From contig NZ_PZKG01000019.1 of the NCBI RefSeq assembly GCF_003034985.1, forward strand, positions 1 to 51,576: DNA of 51,576 bases, given 5' to 3'. Origin of the DNA: Cereibacter changlensis JA139 (lineage in GTDB: Bacteria > Pseudomonadota > Alphaproteobacteria > Rhodobacterales > Rhodobacteraceae). The position numbers were made by a program, and so were the translations under genes. Below, piece after piece: positions 26,911 to 36,402 of this stretch; position 1 is the stretch's first letter; each line of letters opens with the position of its first letter. The notes below the pieces were generated by a model, which was not told the DNA's origin, searched no databases, and saw only the letters and a list, made by a program, of their open reading frames with translations.

Positions 26911-27318
26911 ATGCGCTTTCTGCTGATCCTGCCTCTCGGCCTCGCCCTCGCCGCCTGCGGCACGCCGCAGGAGCGCTGCGTCTACCGCGAAACCCGCGAC
27001 CTGCGCACGGTCGACAGCCTGATCGCCACCAGTCAGCTGAACCTGTCCCGCGGCTATGCCATGGAAGACAAGGTGATCTACGAGCCGGTCTGGGAAAATT
27101 GCGGCGACCGCTTCCGCCGCAACAAGAAGACCGGCGAGGTGGTCGCCGTCGCCCCGCGGCTCTGCCTCGAAACCCGGCCCCGCACCATCTCGCGGCCCAA
27201 GGCCATCGACCTCGCCGCCGAGGCGCGCCTGCTCGCCAGTCTCCAGGCCAAGCGGACCGAGCTTGCGCGCGCGGCGCAGGCCTCGGTCAGCCAGTGCAAG
27301 GCGCAATACCCCGAGTGA
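26911..27318 (+). CDS. Predicted small lipoprotein
   Basis: The 135-residue protein has a lipoprotein signal (MRFLLILPLGLALAAC, with lipobox LAAC and Cys16). After it come four more cysteines, in ERCVYRE, WENCGDRF, RLCLETR and SQCKAQ, and a charged C-terminal helix. AAAAGGAG lies before the ATG. No family is recognised. The SDR gene ends immediately after it from the opposite strand, leaving no gap between the stops. Confidence 0.75.
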   Translation: MRFLLILPLGLALAACGTPQERCVYRETRDLRTVDSLIATSQLNLSRGYAMEDKVIYEPVWENCGDRFRRNKKTGEVVAVAPRLCLETRPRTISRPKAIDLAAEARLLASLQAKRTELARAAQASVSQCKAQYPE

Positions 27319-28128
27319 TCAGTGCACCGGCGCCCGCACCGCGTCGATCAGCCCGCGCCCGCCGTCCAGCGTCAGGATCTGCCCGGTCATGAAGCTGGCG
27401 GCGTCGGAGGCGAGGAACTGCACGGTCTCCGCCAGTTCCGAGGCGCTGGCGATCCGCTGCATCGGGGTGCAGCAGGTGATCGCCTCGCGATAGGCCGGGT
27501 TCTCCTTCAGCGAGGCCTGCAGGCTGGCGCTCATGACCGAGCCGAAGGCGACCGAGTTCACCCGGATGCCGCGCGGCGCCAGCGCCACCGCCATCGAGCG
27601 GGTCATCTGGTCCAGCGCGGCGCAGCTGATCGAATAGCCAAGCAGCTGCGGCTGGGTGCGGTGGGCCGCGATCGAGGAGATGTTGATGATCGAGCCGATC
27701 GGCCCGGCGACATCGGTCATCTTCTCGGCCCGGGCGATCATCCGCTTGGCGGTCAGCTGGGTCAGCCGCAGGCTGGTCAGCAGGTTCTGCTGCAGCAGCG
27801 TCTCCACCGCGTCCTCCTCGGGGCAGAGCGGGTCCGAGGCGACCATCTGCCGGCTCGCGTTCACCAGGATGTCGACCCGGTCGAAGGCGTCGACCGTGGC
27901 CGACAGCAGGTTGGTGATGGTCAACTTCTCGCGCAGGTCGCCGGCGAACATGCGCAGCGGCCCCTCGGCCCGCGCCTCTTCGCCGACCTGCTGCTCCAGC
28001 CGTTCCTCGTCGATGTCGACGAACATGACATTGGCGCCCTTGTCGAGGAAATGCCGGGCGATGGCATAGCCGATGCCGTTGGCGGCGCCGGTGACGATGG
28101 CGGTCTTGCCAGCGATGGAAAGTGACAT
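27319..28128 (-). CDS. SDR-family protein lacking the catalytic lysine
   Basis: This 269-residue short-chain dehydrogenase/reductase fold has the NAD(P) loop TGAANGIG (13-20), the acidic FVDID after strand 2, Asn115 and Ser151/152 of the catalytic set, and Tyr165. The usual Tyr-x-x-x-Lys becomes YSISC, so Cys169 replaces the lysine that lowers the tyrosine pKa. The structural NNAG motif is also altered to VNASR. It may bind a dinucleotide without normal catalysis, or act by a changed mechanism. It lies 12 bases downstream of the rsmC-like gene. Confidence 0.85.
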   Translation of the reverse strand: MSLSIAGKTAIVTGAANGIGYAIARHFLDKGANVMFVDIDEERLEQQVGEEARAEGPLRMFAGDLREKLTITNLLSATVDAFDRVDILVNASRQMVASDPLCPEEDAVETLLQQNLLTSLRLTQLTAKRMIARAEKMTDVAGPIGSIINISSIAAHRTQPQLLGYSISCAALDQMTRSMAVALAPRGIRVNSVAFGSVMSASLQASLKENPAYREAITCCTPMQRIASASELAETVQFLASDAASFMTGQILTLDGGRGLIDAVRAPVH

Positions 28129-28140
28129 GGGAGGACCCCG

Positions 28141-29136
28141 TTAAATGTGTCTCGCCCGCTCGGGGCGGGCGGCGCGGATGAGTTTGAAGGCGGAATCGCC
28201 GCCGATGTCCTTCACCTCGCGGAACAGCGTGGCCAGCCCGCGGTCATAGGGCAGGTGACGGTTCGCCACCAGCCAGAGCACCCCGGCCGGCTGTAGCAGC
28301 CGCGCCGCCGCCTGCAGGAAACCCATGCCCAGGGCGGGATCGGCATCGCGCGAAATGTGGAAGGGCGGGTTGCAGACGATGAAATCGGCCAGCTTCTCGG
28401 GCTTGAAGCTGGTGGCGTCGGCCCAGTGGAAGCGGGCGCGGGGATCTGTGATGTTGATGCGGGCGCAGTCGAGCGCCGCCGCCTCGGCCTCCACCAGATC
28501 GAGCTGCTTCACCCCCTCGCGCGCCAGCACCGCCCGCGACAGGAAGCCCCAGCCCGCGCCCAGATCGATGCCACGGCCCGGCAGGCTGGCCGGCAGCGCC
28601 TCGGCCAGCAGCATCGAGCCGCGGTCGGGACCACCGGCGGAGAACACCCCCGGCAGGGTCTGGAAGCCGCCCTCGACCTGCTGCGGCTGCGCGGCCCAAT
28701 CCTCGAGCCCCGGGGCCGCGGCGAAGCTGAACAGCTTGCCATGCGCCTTGGACAGCGTGGCGGAGACCCCCAGCCGCTCGCCCAGGTCGCGGTAGACCGC
28801 CTCGACCCCGTCGGTCTTCTGCCCGTCCACCACCACCAGCCCGCCGGGCTGCACGGCCCGCGTCGCCTCGGCCAGAAGCGCCCTCGCCTCGGCCTTGGCG
28901 CGCGGCAGGCAGACGATGGCCGCAGCATGGCCCGACCCGCCCTGCACCGTCACGCGATAGCCCTGCGCGGCGAAAGCGTCATGGTCGGGGCGGAAGCCCT
29001 GCACCACAAGCAGCCGGTCCTTCGGCAGCGCCGAGAGGTCGTCGCCGCCGCGCGGACGGTAGATGGCAATCGTGCCGGTATCGGGCAGCACCACGGCGCC
29101 CGTCTCGAGTGCGAGGGTCAGTCTTGCAGATCGCAT
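28141..29136 (-). CDS. Class I SAM methyltransferase, RsmC-like
   Basis: The 331-residue protein resembles 16S rRNA guanine-1207 N2-methyltransferase. An N-terminal degenerate domain is followed by a Rossmann methyltransferase with GIDLGAGWGFLSRAVL and the catalytic NPPFH, the family signature for N2-guanine methylation in RsmC/RsmD/PrmC-type enzymes. It lies 18 bases beyond the clpS stop, in the same direction, and the SDR-type gene follows. Target specificity is inferred from the two-domain layout. Confidence 0.82.
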   Translation of the reverse strand: MRSARLTLALETGAVVLPDTGTIAIYRPRGGDDLSALPKDRLLVVQGFRPDHDAFAAQGYRVTVQGGSGHAAAIVCLPRAKAEARALLAEATRAVQPGGLVVVDGQKTDGVEAVYRDLGERLGVSATLSKAHGKLFSFAAAPGLEDWAAQPQQVEGGFQTLPGVFSAGGPDRGSMLLAEALPASLPGRGIDLGAGWGFLSRAVLAREGVKQLDLVEAEAAALDCARINITDPRARFHWADATSFKPEKLADFIVCNPPFHISRDADPALGMGFLQAAARLLQPAGVLWLVANRHLPYDRGLATLFREVKDIGGDSAFKLIRAARPERARHI

Positions 29137-29154
29137 GAGCGGCCGCGTGCGGCC

Positions 29155-29475
29155 CTATTCCTTTTCCATGGTGCATTGCAGCGGATGCTGGTGGCGGCGG
29201 GCGAAATCCATCACCTGCGCCACTTTCGTCTCCGCCACCTCGAAGGAGAACACGCCGACGACCGCCAGCCCCTTCTTGTGGACCGTCAGCATGATCTCGA
29301 AGGCCTGGGCATGGTTCAGGCCGAAGAACCGCTCCAGCACATGCACGACGAATTCCATCGGGGTGTAGTCGTCGTTCAAGAGGAACACCTTGTAGAGCGG
29401 CGGGCGCTGGGTCTTGCTGCGGGTCTTGGTCAGGATCGACGCATCGCCGTCGGGCCCGTCAGTCTTGTCGGACAT
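29155..29475 (-). CDS. clpS: ATP-dependent Clp protease adaptor ClpS
   Basis: This 106-residue adaptor delivers N-end-rule substrates to ClpAP. The core [20 protein letters not shown] holds the conserved Asn-Asp-Asp of the N-degron pocket, followed by the [21 protein letters not shown] region that contacts the ClpA N-domain. The N-terminal tail (about 25 residues) is polar, as expected for the part that enters ClpA. clpA is not adjacent in this window. Confidence 0.95.
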   Translation of the reverse strand: MSDKTDGPDGDASILTKTRSKTQRPPLYKVFLLNDDYTPMEFVVHVLERFFGLNHAQAFEIMLTVHKKGLAVVGVFSFEVAETKVAQVMDFARRHQHPLQCTMEKE

Positions 29476-29547
29476 CTGAAGCGGACGGTGGATCACGAAG
29501 AGAACTCCTGACGGATCGCGGATTCGGGACGGGTCGCTGAGGCTGGC

Positions 29548-29553
29548 ATTATA
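29548..29553 (-). promoter_or_regulatory. Possible -10 box for clpS
   Basis: A perfect TATAAT on the minus strand stands out in an AT-rich patch, about 73 bases before the clpS ATG. No good -35 is found at 16-18 bases. This gap also holds the start region of the divergent HAD gene. Confidence 0.4.
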
Positions 29554-29641
29554 GACTTTTTTCTTTCTTCCGAAAGGGGGAGGCACGGGCGCCGCGACAG
29601 GCCTTGCGGTCCGCCCCGTCCCGGTCGACACTGCCCGCATC

Positions 29642-30403
29642 ATGACCCGCCTTCTGACAACAATCGGTTTCGACGCGGACGACACGCTGTGGCAGAACGA
29701 GACGTTCTTCCGGCTGACGCAGGACCGTTTCACCCGGCTGCTGGCGGATTACGCCGCGCCGGACCATCTGCACGACCGGCTGCTGGCTGCCGAGACCCGC
29801 AATCTGGGGTCCTACGGCTTCGGCATCAAGGGCTTCGTGCTGTCGATGATCGAAACCGCCATCGAGGTGACCGAGGGCCGCGTTCCCGCCCCGGTCATCG
29901 CCGAGATCATGGCGGCCGGGCGCGAGATGCTGGAGCACCCGATCGAGCTGCTGCCCCATGCCCGCGCCGCGGTGGAATCACTGGCCGAGAAGCACCGGGT
30001 GATCCTGATCACCAAGGGCGATCTGCTGGACCAGGAGCGCAAGCTGGCGCAGTCGGGCTTGGGTGAGCTGTTCCACGGGGTCGAGATCGTGTCGCAGAAG
30101 ACGGCGCAGGTCTATGCGAGGGTCTTCGCCCGGCACGGCGACGGGGTGGAGCGGGCGCTGATGGTCGGCAACTCGTTGAAATCCGACGTGCTGCCAGTGA
30201 TCGAGGCCGGCGGCTGGGGGGTGCATGTGCCGCATGGCCTGACCTGGGCGCTGGAATCCGCCGAGCCTCCGGCGGGCCACCGCCGCTTCCGCGAGCTGCC
30301 CGATCTGGGCGGCTTGCCCGCCTTGGTCGCCGCGCTGGAGGGGGATGGGGCACAAGTTGTTGCCGAACAACCGGTTGACCCCAGATCTGCGGCGCAACCC
30401 TGA
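29642..30403 (+). CDS. HAD-family phosphatase
   Basis: This 253-residue haloacid dehalogenase-like hydrolase has motif [10 protein letters not shown] (9-17, with the nucleophile Asp and the acid/base Asp), a helical cap, motif II ILITKGD, a lysine in motif III, and motif [11 protein letters not shown]. The [11 protein letters not shown] start is typical of a YjjG-like/DUF subgroup that acts on small phosphorylated metabolites. The true substrate is unknown. It is divergent from clpS. Confidence 0.85.
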   Translation: MTRLLTTIGFDADDTLWQNETFFRLTQDRFTRLLADYAAPDHLHDRLLAAETRNLGSYGFGIKGFVLSMIETAIEVTEGRVPAPVIAEIMAAGREMLEHPIELLPHARAAVESLAEKHRVILITKGDLLDQERKLAQSGLGELFHGVEIVSQKTAQVYARVFARHGDGVERALMVGNSLKSDVLPVIEAGGWGVHVPHGLTWALESAEPPAGHRRFRELPDLGGLPALVAALEGDGAQVVAEQPVDPRSAAQP

Positions 30404-30531
30404 AGCTTGTGCGCAAACCTCTTGAAACAAGGGGGTTTTCCTGAATCACCCTGTATGTTAGCGTTTCTCCACGAAGAATAAGCCCCGGCAAAAACAGGGG
30501 CGGGACCGAGGCAGAAGAAGGACATGGCGAC

Positions 30532-31995
30532 GTGACATCGCTTATGGGGCAGTATGTCCGCAATCTGACATTCGTGGTTTTGGCGGCCTGCGCCGCGCTC
30601 TCGACCGGAGCGGCGAGCGCCGCCCCCTATGCCGCAGTGGTCATGGATGCGCGGACCGGCGAAACGCTGTACGAAACCAACGCTGACACGCGGCTGCATC
30701 CGGCCTCGCTGACCAAGATGATGACGCTCTACATCACCTTCCAGGCGATCCAGCGCGGCGAGATCAGCCTCGATTCGATGGTGACGGTCACCAAGCACGC
30801 CGCCGCCCAGCCGCCGTCGCGACTCGGGCTGCGTTCCGGCCAGAAAATTGCCCTGCGCTACCTGATCCGCGCCGCCGCGGTGAAATCCGCCAACGACGCC
30901 GCCACCGCGATCTGCGAGGCCATCGGCGGCTCGGAAGCCCAGTTTGCCGCCCGGATGAACGTCACCGCCCGGGCGATGGGCATGAACAGCACCACCTTCA
31001 AGAACTGCAACGGCCTGACCAGCGAGGGCCACCTGTCCACCGCCCGCGACATGAACACGCTGGGGCGGCGGATCTTTTTCGACTTCCCGCAATATTACAA
31101 CATCTTCTCGCGCCGCACCGCCGATGCCGGCATGGCCAAGGTAAACAACACCAACACCCGCTTCCTCGACGCCTACAAAGGCGCCGACGGGATCAAGACC
31201 GGCTACACGAACCCGGCCGGCTTCAACCTGACCGCCTCGGCCGAGCGCGGCAACAAGCGGATCATCGCGACGATCTTCGGCGGCAAGTCCACCGCGCATC
31301 GCAACGCCAAGATGGCGGAGCTGATGGACCTCGGCTTCAACGCCGCGCCGAACAACGCCCGGGTGCGCAAGCCCGCGCCGATCAGCTACGAGGCGGTGGC
31401 TGTGGCCGCCGCCCGCAGCGCGCCGGCCACGGCCCAGACCATGGCGGTGGCCCTGGCCTCCTCGCCCCGCCCGCTGCCGCGCCCGGGGCTCGCCCACGCC
31501 GCTGCAGCGGCCGAGGCGGTCTCGGCCATGCAGGGCAGCATCGATTCGGCGCTCGCCGAAGCGGCGGCGACCGGCGCTGTGGCCACCGCGGTGGCGGCCA
31601 TCGCCCCGGAGAGCGGCAGCATCGTGAACCTCTCGGCCTCGGTCATTCCGCAGCCCCGCCCCGAGATGGCGGAGACCCAGGTCGCCGCCCTCGTCGCGCC
31701 GCCGGCCGTGGCACCGGTGCCCACCGCCCCCGAGGTGGTGACGCGCATGTCGACCTCCGGCGGCCGGCACTGGGGAATCAACGTCGGCCGCTTCCCGTCG
31801 AACGCCACGGCCGAGCGGCAGCTGATGACCATCGCCCTTGCCGAAAGCGCCACCCTCACCGACGGGCTGCGCAAGATCGTGCAGCGCAGCGGCGGCTATG
31901 ACGCCAACTTCATGGGGCTGACCCAGGATCAGGCCGACCTCGCCTGCCGCCGGCTGCAGGCCCGCGCGGTGCAGTGCTTCGCCATCGGGCCGTAA
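30532..31995 (+). CDS. D-alanyl-D-alanine carboxypeptidase with SPOR domain
   Basis: This 487-residue penicillin-binding protein trims the terminal D-Ala of peptidoglycan stem peptides. After a signal peptide (cut near ASA-APY) come the S11 motifs: SLTK (Ser59, Lys62), SAN (119-121) and KTG (222-224). An alanine/proline-rich linker (about 285-400) leads to a C-terminal SPOR domain that binds denuded glycan, as at the division septum. I accept the GTG at 30532 because AAGGA lies 9 bases upstream; the ATG at 30524 ends after three codons. Confidence 0.92.
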   Translation: MTSLMGQYVRNLTFVVLAACAALSTGAASAAPYAAVVMDARTGETLYETNADTRLHPASLTKMMTLYITFQAIQRGEISLDSMVTVTKHAAAQPPSRLGLRSGQKIALRYLIRAAAVKSANDAATAICEAIGGSEAQFAARMNVTARAMGMNSTTFKNCNGLTSEGHLSTARDMNTLGRRIFFDFPQYYNIFSRRTADAGMAKVNNTNTRFLDAYKGADGIKTGYTNPAGFNLTASAERGNKRIIATIFGGKSTAHRNAKMAELMDLGFNAAPNNARVRKPAPISYEAVAVAAARSAPATAQTMAVALASSPRPLPRPGLAHAAAAAEAVSAMQGSIDSALAEAAATGAVATAVAAIAPESGSIVNLSASVIPQPRPEMAETQVAALVAPPAVAPVPTAPEVVTRMSTSGGRHWGINVGRFPSNATAERQLMTIALAESATLTDGLRKIVQRSGGYDANFMGLTQDQADLACRRLQARAVQCFAIGP

Positions 31996-32021
31996 AGCGG
32001 CCCACAGCTTCACAAAAGAAA

Positions 32022-32047
32022 ACGCCGGGGCCGCGAGGCTCCGGCGT
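32022..32047 (-). terminator. Terminator of the ccoGHIS operon
   Basis: An 11-base stem (one G-U pair) with a GCGA tetraloop lies between the converging carboxypeptidase gene and ccoS. On the minus strand it is followed by TTTTCTTTTG, giving a classical intrinsic terminator for ccoS. Confidence 0.75.
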
Positions 32048-32054
32048 CTTCATG

Positions 32055-32213
32055 TCAGGGCTTGGGCTTGTCCTCGTAGTCGGGCTTCAGGATCCGGCTG
32101 GCGTCGCCCTGCGGATCGTCGAACTGCCGCGACTTCAGCGCCCAGAAGAAGGCGGCGAGGCCGATCCCGCCGAGGAACAGCGAGATCGGGATGAGATAGG
32201 CGAGGATATCCAT
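32055..32213 (-). CDS. ccoS: cbb3 oxidase maturation protein CcoS
   Basis: The 52-residue membrane protein has one hydrophobic segment (ILAYLIPISLFLGGIGLAAFFW) and the family end FDDPQGDASRIL. CcoS is needed to place haem b and CuB cofactors in CcoN. Its ATG overlaps the ccoI stop by one base (32213). It is the last gene of the ccoGHIS operon, and is followed by a terminator. Confidence 0.95.
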   Translation of the reverse strand: MDILAYLIPISLFLGGIGLAAFFWALKSRQFDDPQGDASRILKPDYEDKPKP

Positions 32214-34417
32214 CAGCGCAGCCTCAGGGCATTCAGGGAAACCGTGATCGACGAGAGCGACATGGCGAGCGCCGCCGCCAGCGGCGTGGCGAGCCCGACC
32301 AGCGCCAAGGGCACGGCGATGACGTTGTAGCCAGCCGAGATGCCGAAGTTCTCGCGGATGCGCCGGGTCGCCTGCCCCGCGATGCGCAGAGCGTCACCGA
32401 TCGGCGCCATGTCCTGCCCCAGCAGCACGATGTCGGAGGCGACGCGGGCCGCGTCCAGCGCCGAGGCGGGCGAGATCGAGACATGCGCAGCCGCCAGCGC
32501 CGCCGTGTCGTTCAGCCCGTCGCCCACCATCAGCACCCGCCGCCCCTCGGCGGTCAGCTCGGCCACCCGCGCCGCCTTTTCGGCGGGCAGCGCGCCCGAG
32601 GTCCAGTCGGCGATGCCGAGCCTTGTCGCCAGATCGGCCACCGCCCCCTCGCTGTCGCCCGAGATCAAGAGGATGCGCTTGCCCTGCGCCCTGAGCGCCG
32701 CCACCGCCTGCTCCGCCCCCGGGCGCAGCCGGTCGGCGAAGGTCAGCGCCCGCGTCGTGCCGCCGAGCGAGAGATAGGTCGCCGTCACCGCCAGCGGCGC
32801 GGCCCCCACCCATTCCGCACGCCCCAGCCGGACGACCTGCCCGCGCCAGAGCCCCTCGATGCCGTATCCCGGCGCCTCGCGCAGCGCCTCGACCCTCGCC
32901 GGGGGAATGCCCGCACTGCGCGTCGCCGCCGCCAGCGCCATGGCCAGCGGGTGCGACGAGGCCTGCGCCAGCGCCGCCACCACTTCCAGCGTGGCGCGGC
33001 TGTGCTCGCCCAGATTGGTCGGCTCCGGTGCGCCGAGGGTCAGGGTCCCGGTCTTGTCGAAGACCACGGTATCCACCTCGGCCAGCCGCTCCAGCGCCGT
33101 GCCGTGCTTGATGAGCAGCCCCTTGCGGAACAGCTTGCCGCTCGCCGCGGTCACCACGGCGGGCACGGCCAGACCGAGGGCACAGGGACAGGTGATGATC
33201 AGCACCGCCGCCGAGATGTTGATCGCATAGCGCACGTCGCCGCCGGTGATCCACATCCAGACGCCGAAGGCGCCGAAGGACAGGATGTGCACCAAGGGCG
33301 AATAGAGCCGCGAGGCGCGGTCGGCCAGCGAGGTGTAGCGGGTCTTGGCGCTTTCCGCGACCGCCACCAGATCGGCCATGCGGTGCAGCGACGAATCCTT
33401 GCCCGCCGCAGTCACCCGCACGGTGAGCGGCCCGGTCAGGTTGACCTCACCCGCCGAGACCACCGTGTCGGGCCCCGCCATCACCGGCAGGCTCTCCCCG
33501 GTCAGCAGCGAGCGGTCGAGCTCGCTCGAGCCTTCCGTCACCACCCCGTCGACCGGCATCCGCCCGCCCGGGCGCACCCGGACCCATTCGCCCACCGCCA
33601 GTTCCGCGATCGGCACCGTCACCTCGGCCCCGTCGCGCAGGGCGGTGGCGCGCGGCACTTCCAGCGCCGCAAGCTCCTCCGCCGCCGAACGGGCGACGGC
33701 GCGGGTGCGGTGGTCGAGATAGCGGCCCGCGAGCAGGAAGAAGGTCAGCATCACCGCCGCATCGAAATAGGCGTGATGGCCGGAGTGGAAGGTCTCGAAC
33801 AGCGAGATCGAGGAGGCGAGGATGATGGCGAGCGAGATCGGCACATCCATCCCCAGCCGCCCCGCCCGGAGCGAGCGCCAGGCGTTCTTGAAGAAGGGCT
33901 GCCCGGCGAAGACCACGGTCGGCAGCGCGATGGCCGCCGAAATCCAGTGGAACATGTCACGCGTCGCATCCTCGGCCCCGGACCAGACGGCCACCGACAG
34001 CAGCATGACGTTCATCATCGAGAAACCGGCGACGCCGAGCCGCATCAAGAGTTCGCGCCCCTGCCGGTCGGTCTCGGTGGCCGAGAGCATGCCGGCGTCG
34101 AGCTCATGCGCCTCGTAGCCCAGACCGTCGAGCGCGGCGATCAGCGCCTCCGCCGTCACCTCGGGCTCGGCATCGACGCTGACGCGGCGCAGCGTCAGGT
34201 TCACCCTCGCCGAGCGCACGCCGGGCAGCTTCTCCAGCCCGCCTTCGACAGTGGACATGCAGGCCGCGCAATGCGCCGTGGGCAGCGACAGCATCAGCCG
34301 GGCCGAGGTCGGTGCCGCAAGCTGGGCCAGCCGCTCGGCCGAGGGAACCACGGCGCAGGCGGGGCAGGCCGAAGCGGTCTGACCGCCGCCGGTGTCGATG
34401 CGCTCGGCGATGCTCAT
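32213..34417 (-). CDS. ccoI: Copper-exporting P1B ATPase for cbb3 assembly
   Basis: This 734-residue pump of the CcoI/FixI type delivers copper across the inner membrane for the CuB centre of cbb3 oxidase. An N-terminal CPAC pair (18-21) precedes the metal-binding domain with HCAACMS (49-55). Then come membrane helices, the actuator LLTGESLPV, the ion site CPC in ITCPCALGLAV, the phosphorylated DKTGTLTLG, the nucleotide loop SHPLAMAL and GDGLNDTAAL. It overlaps ccoS by one base and follows ccoH by 3 bases. In R. sphaeroides the equivalent is RdxI. Confidence 0.96.
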   Translation of the reverse strand: MSIAERIDTGGGQTASACPACAVVPSAERLAQLAAPTSARLMLSLPTAHCAACMSTVEGGLEKLPGVRSARVNLTLRRVSVDAEPEVTAEALIAALDGLGYEAHELDAGMLSATETDRQGRELLMRLGVAGFSMMNVMLLSVAVWSGAEDATRDMFHWISAAIALPTVVFAGQPFFKNAWRSLRAGRLGMDVPISLAIILASSISLFETFHSGHHAYFDAAVMLTFFLLAGRYLDHRTRAVARSAAEELAALEVPRATALRDGAEVTVPIAELAVGEWVRVRPGGRMPVDGVVTEGSSELDRSLLTGESLPVMAGPDTVVSAGEVNLTGPLTVRVTAAGKDSSLHRMADLVAVAESAKTRYTSLADRASRLYSPLVHILSFGAFGVWMWITGGDVRYAINISAAVLIITCPCALGLAVPAVVTAASGKLFRKGLLIKHGTALERLAEVDTVVFDKTGTLTLGAPEPTNLGEHSRATLEVVAALAQASSHPLAMALAAATRSAGIPPARVEALREAPGYGIEGLWRGQVVRLGRAEWVGAAPLAVTATYLSLGGTTRALTFADRLRPGAEQAVAALRAQGKRILLISGDSEGAVADLATRLGIADWTSGALPAEKAARVAELTAEGRRVLMVGDGLNDTAALAAAHVSISPASALDAARVASDIVLLGQDMAPIGDALRIAGQATRRIRENFGISAGYNVIAVPLALVGLATPLAAALAMSLSSITVSLNALRLR

Positions 34418-34420
34418 GGC

Positions 34421-34879
34421 TCAGCCTTCCACGAAGAGGTCGATCCGCTGCCGGAACGGCGTGCCGTCGCGGGCGGTGGCCTCGACATGCATCATCCACT
34501 TGCCGGGCTGCAGGTCGAGCGGCGCGGAATAGACGCCGGCGGCCCGGTCGAACTGCGGGCGCTGGTCCTGCTGCGCCTCGGTGGTGCGCCCGACCAGCAC
34601 GGTCAGCGTGGCGACATCGGCGGGCAGGCCGTCATCGCCGGTGAAGCTCAGGTGCAGCGCCTTGCCCGTCTCGTCATAGTCGCTGGCCAGGGTCCAGCCG
34701 AGGCCCAGCTGGGCCGCCTTGTCGCTGTCGAAGCTCTGGCTGGCGACATAGGAGTTCTCCACCTCCAGCCCCGGGAAGGTGCTGATCGCCTGCCAGGCCA
34801 TCACCAGATTGACCCCGATGATGACGCTGAACGCGCTCACCGTGATGAAGAGCACCTTGCGCCCGGTGATCTCGCCCAT
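34421..34879 (-). CDS. ccoH: cbb3 oxidase assembly protein CcoH
   Basis: The 152-residue FixH-like protein has one N-terminal membrane helix (VLFITVSAFSVIIGVNLVMAW) and a periplasmic domain with ENSYVASQSFD, then GWTLASDYD and PGKWMMHVEA. CcoH helps assemble or stabilise the cbb3 complex. It lies one base beyond the ccoG stop and three bases before ccoI, so it is in a tight operon. Confidence 0.94.
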   Translation of the reverse strand: MGEITGRKVLFITVSAFSVIIGVNLVMAWQAISTFPGLEVENSYVASQSFDSDKAAQLGLGWTLASDYDETGKALHLSFTGDDGLPADVATLTVLVGRTTEAQQDQRPQFDRAAGVYSAPLDLQPGKWMMHVEATARDGTPFRQRIDLFVEG

Positions 34880-34880
34880 G

Positions 34881-36344
34881 TCAGTCGCCCTTTCCGTTGA
34901 AGATCGTGTCGTGGTGGACCCGCTCGGTATTGCTCAGGTCCTCGACCCAGAGCCGCAGCTCGCTGCGCTCGGCCAGCGCCGCCGGACTGCCGGCCTGCGC
35001 CGTCAGATAGATGCGCTGGGTCATGGTCTGGTTGGCCGGCACGGTGACCACCTGCCCCGGCGCGCCTTCCAGCGTCAGGTCCAGCGCGGCGTCGCTGGTC
35101 AGCGAGATCTGGAACTGCCGGTCGTCGCCATGCTTGTTCAACAGCCTCAGGTCGTAGGTGTTGCGGATCGCCCCGTCCGACAGGGTGACATAGGTCGGAT
35201 TGCGCACCGGGGTCACGTTCACGTCGATGTCGGTGCGCAGGAACAGCGCAACCACCAGCGCGGCGCCGACCCCGGACCAGAGCGCGGTGTAGAGCAGGGT
35301 GCGCAGGCGGAACACATGTTTCCAGGCCGATTTAGGCTTGCCGCCGGCGCGCTCGGCCACCTCGTCGGTATAGGCGAGATAGGAGATCAGCCCGCGCGGC
35401 TTGCCGACTCGGTCCATCACGTCGTCGCAGGCGTCGATGCAGAGCGCGCAGGTGATGCACTCCATCTGCTGGCCGTTGCGGATGTCGATCCCCATCGGGC
35501 AGACGTTCACGCAGGCCATGCAGTCGATGCAGTCGCCCTTTGCAGGCGCGGAGCTGACGAGGTCCGGCGCCGCCTTGGCAGGAGCAGCGCCCTTGTGCAG
35601 CTTGCCGCGCGGCTCGCCGCGCCAGTCGCGATAGGCGACGGTGATCGTGTCCTCGTCGACCATCGCCGCCTGGATCCGCGGCCAGGGGCAGGCGTAGATG
35701 CAGATCTGCTCGCGGGCGAAGCCGCCGAAGGCGAAGGTGGTCAGAGTCAGGATGGCGATGGTGATATAGGCCGCCGGATGGGCGCTGAAGGTCAGCAGGT
35801 TGCCCAGCAGCGTCGGTGCATCGGTGAAGTAGAACACCCAGGCCCCGCCGGTCGCCAGCCCGATGAACAGCCAGACGACCCATTTCACCAGCCGCTTGCG
35901 GATCTTCTCGGCGTTCCAGCTTTGGTGGTGCAGCCTGACCCGGGCGTTGCGGTCGCCCTCGATCCAGCGCTCGACCAGGATGAACAGGTCGGTCCAGACC
36001 GTCTGCGGGCAGGCATAGCCGCACCAGACCCGGCCGGCGGCCGAGGTGAAGAGGAAGAGCCCGAGCCCCGCCATGATCAGCAGGCCGGCGACGAAGTAGA
36101 ATTCGTGCGGCCAGATCTCGATCATGAAGAAGAAGAAGCGCCGGTTGGCGATGTCGACCAGCACCGCCTGATCCGGCAGGTTCGGGCCGCGGTCCCAGCG
36201 GATCCAGGGGGTGATGTAGTAGATCCCCAGCGTCACCGCCATGATCCACCACTTCAGCGTGCGGAACGTGCCCTTCACGCGGCGCGGGAAGACCGGCTCG
36301 CGTTTGGCATAGAGGCTGGTGGGCTGGGTATCGGGGCTGGTCAC
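34881..36344 (-). CDS. ccoG: Polyferredoxin CcoG (RdxB-type), cbb3 assembly
   Basis: This 487-residue membrane iron-sulfur protein is thought to reduce copper for cbb3 assembly. About five membrane helices surround WCGYACPQTVW and CIYACPWPR, and two 4Fe-4S motifs follow in CIDCMACVNVCPMGID and CITCALCIDACDD; the C-terminal periplasmic domain is FixG-like. I use the GTG at 36344 with CGGAG 8 bases before it; the extra 27 residues of a longer frame are arginine-rich noise. An FNR box lies 58 bases upstream. Confidence 0.93.
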   Translation of the reverse strand: MTSPDTQPTSLYAKREPVFPRRVKGTFRTLKWWIMAVTLGIYYITPWIRWDRGPNLPDQAVLVDIANRRFFFFMIEIWPHEFYFVAGLLIMAGLGLFLFTSAAGRVWCGYACPQTVWTDLFILVERWIEGDRNARVRLHHQSWNAEKIRKRLVKWVVWLFIGLATGGAWVFYFTDAPTLLGNLLTFSAHPAAYITIAILTLTTFAFGGFAREQICIYACPWPRIQAAMVDEDTITVAYRDWRGEPRGKLHKGAAPAKAAPDLVSSAPAKGDCIDCMACVNVCPMGIDIRNGQQMECITCALCIDACDDVMDRVGKPRGLISYLAYTDEVAERAGGKPKSAWKHVFRLRTLLYTALWSGVGAALVVALFLRTDIDVNVTPVRNPTYVTLSDGAIRNTYDLRLLNKHGDDRQFQISLTSDAALDLTLEGAPGQVVTVPANQTMTQRIYLTAQAGSPAALAERSELRLWVEDLSNTERVHHDTIFNGKGD

Positions 36345-36402
36345 AGGCGGACTCCGGCTGGATGGGTGCTCCGGTGCTAGCGGACGGGAGCGGCGGCGAG
36401 CC

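Noticed and set aside
30524-30535. Three-codon ORF (Met-Ala-Thr-stop) overlapping the GTG of the carboxypeptidase gene
   Set aside because: The Shine-Dalgarno sequence is only one base from this ATG but 9 bases from the GTG, so it most likely serves the GTG.
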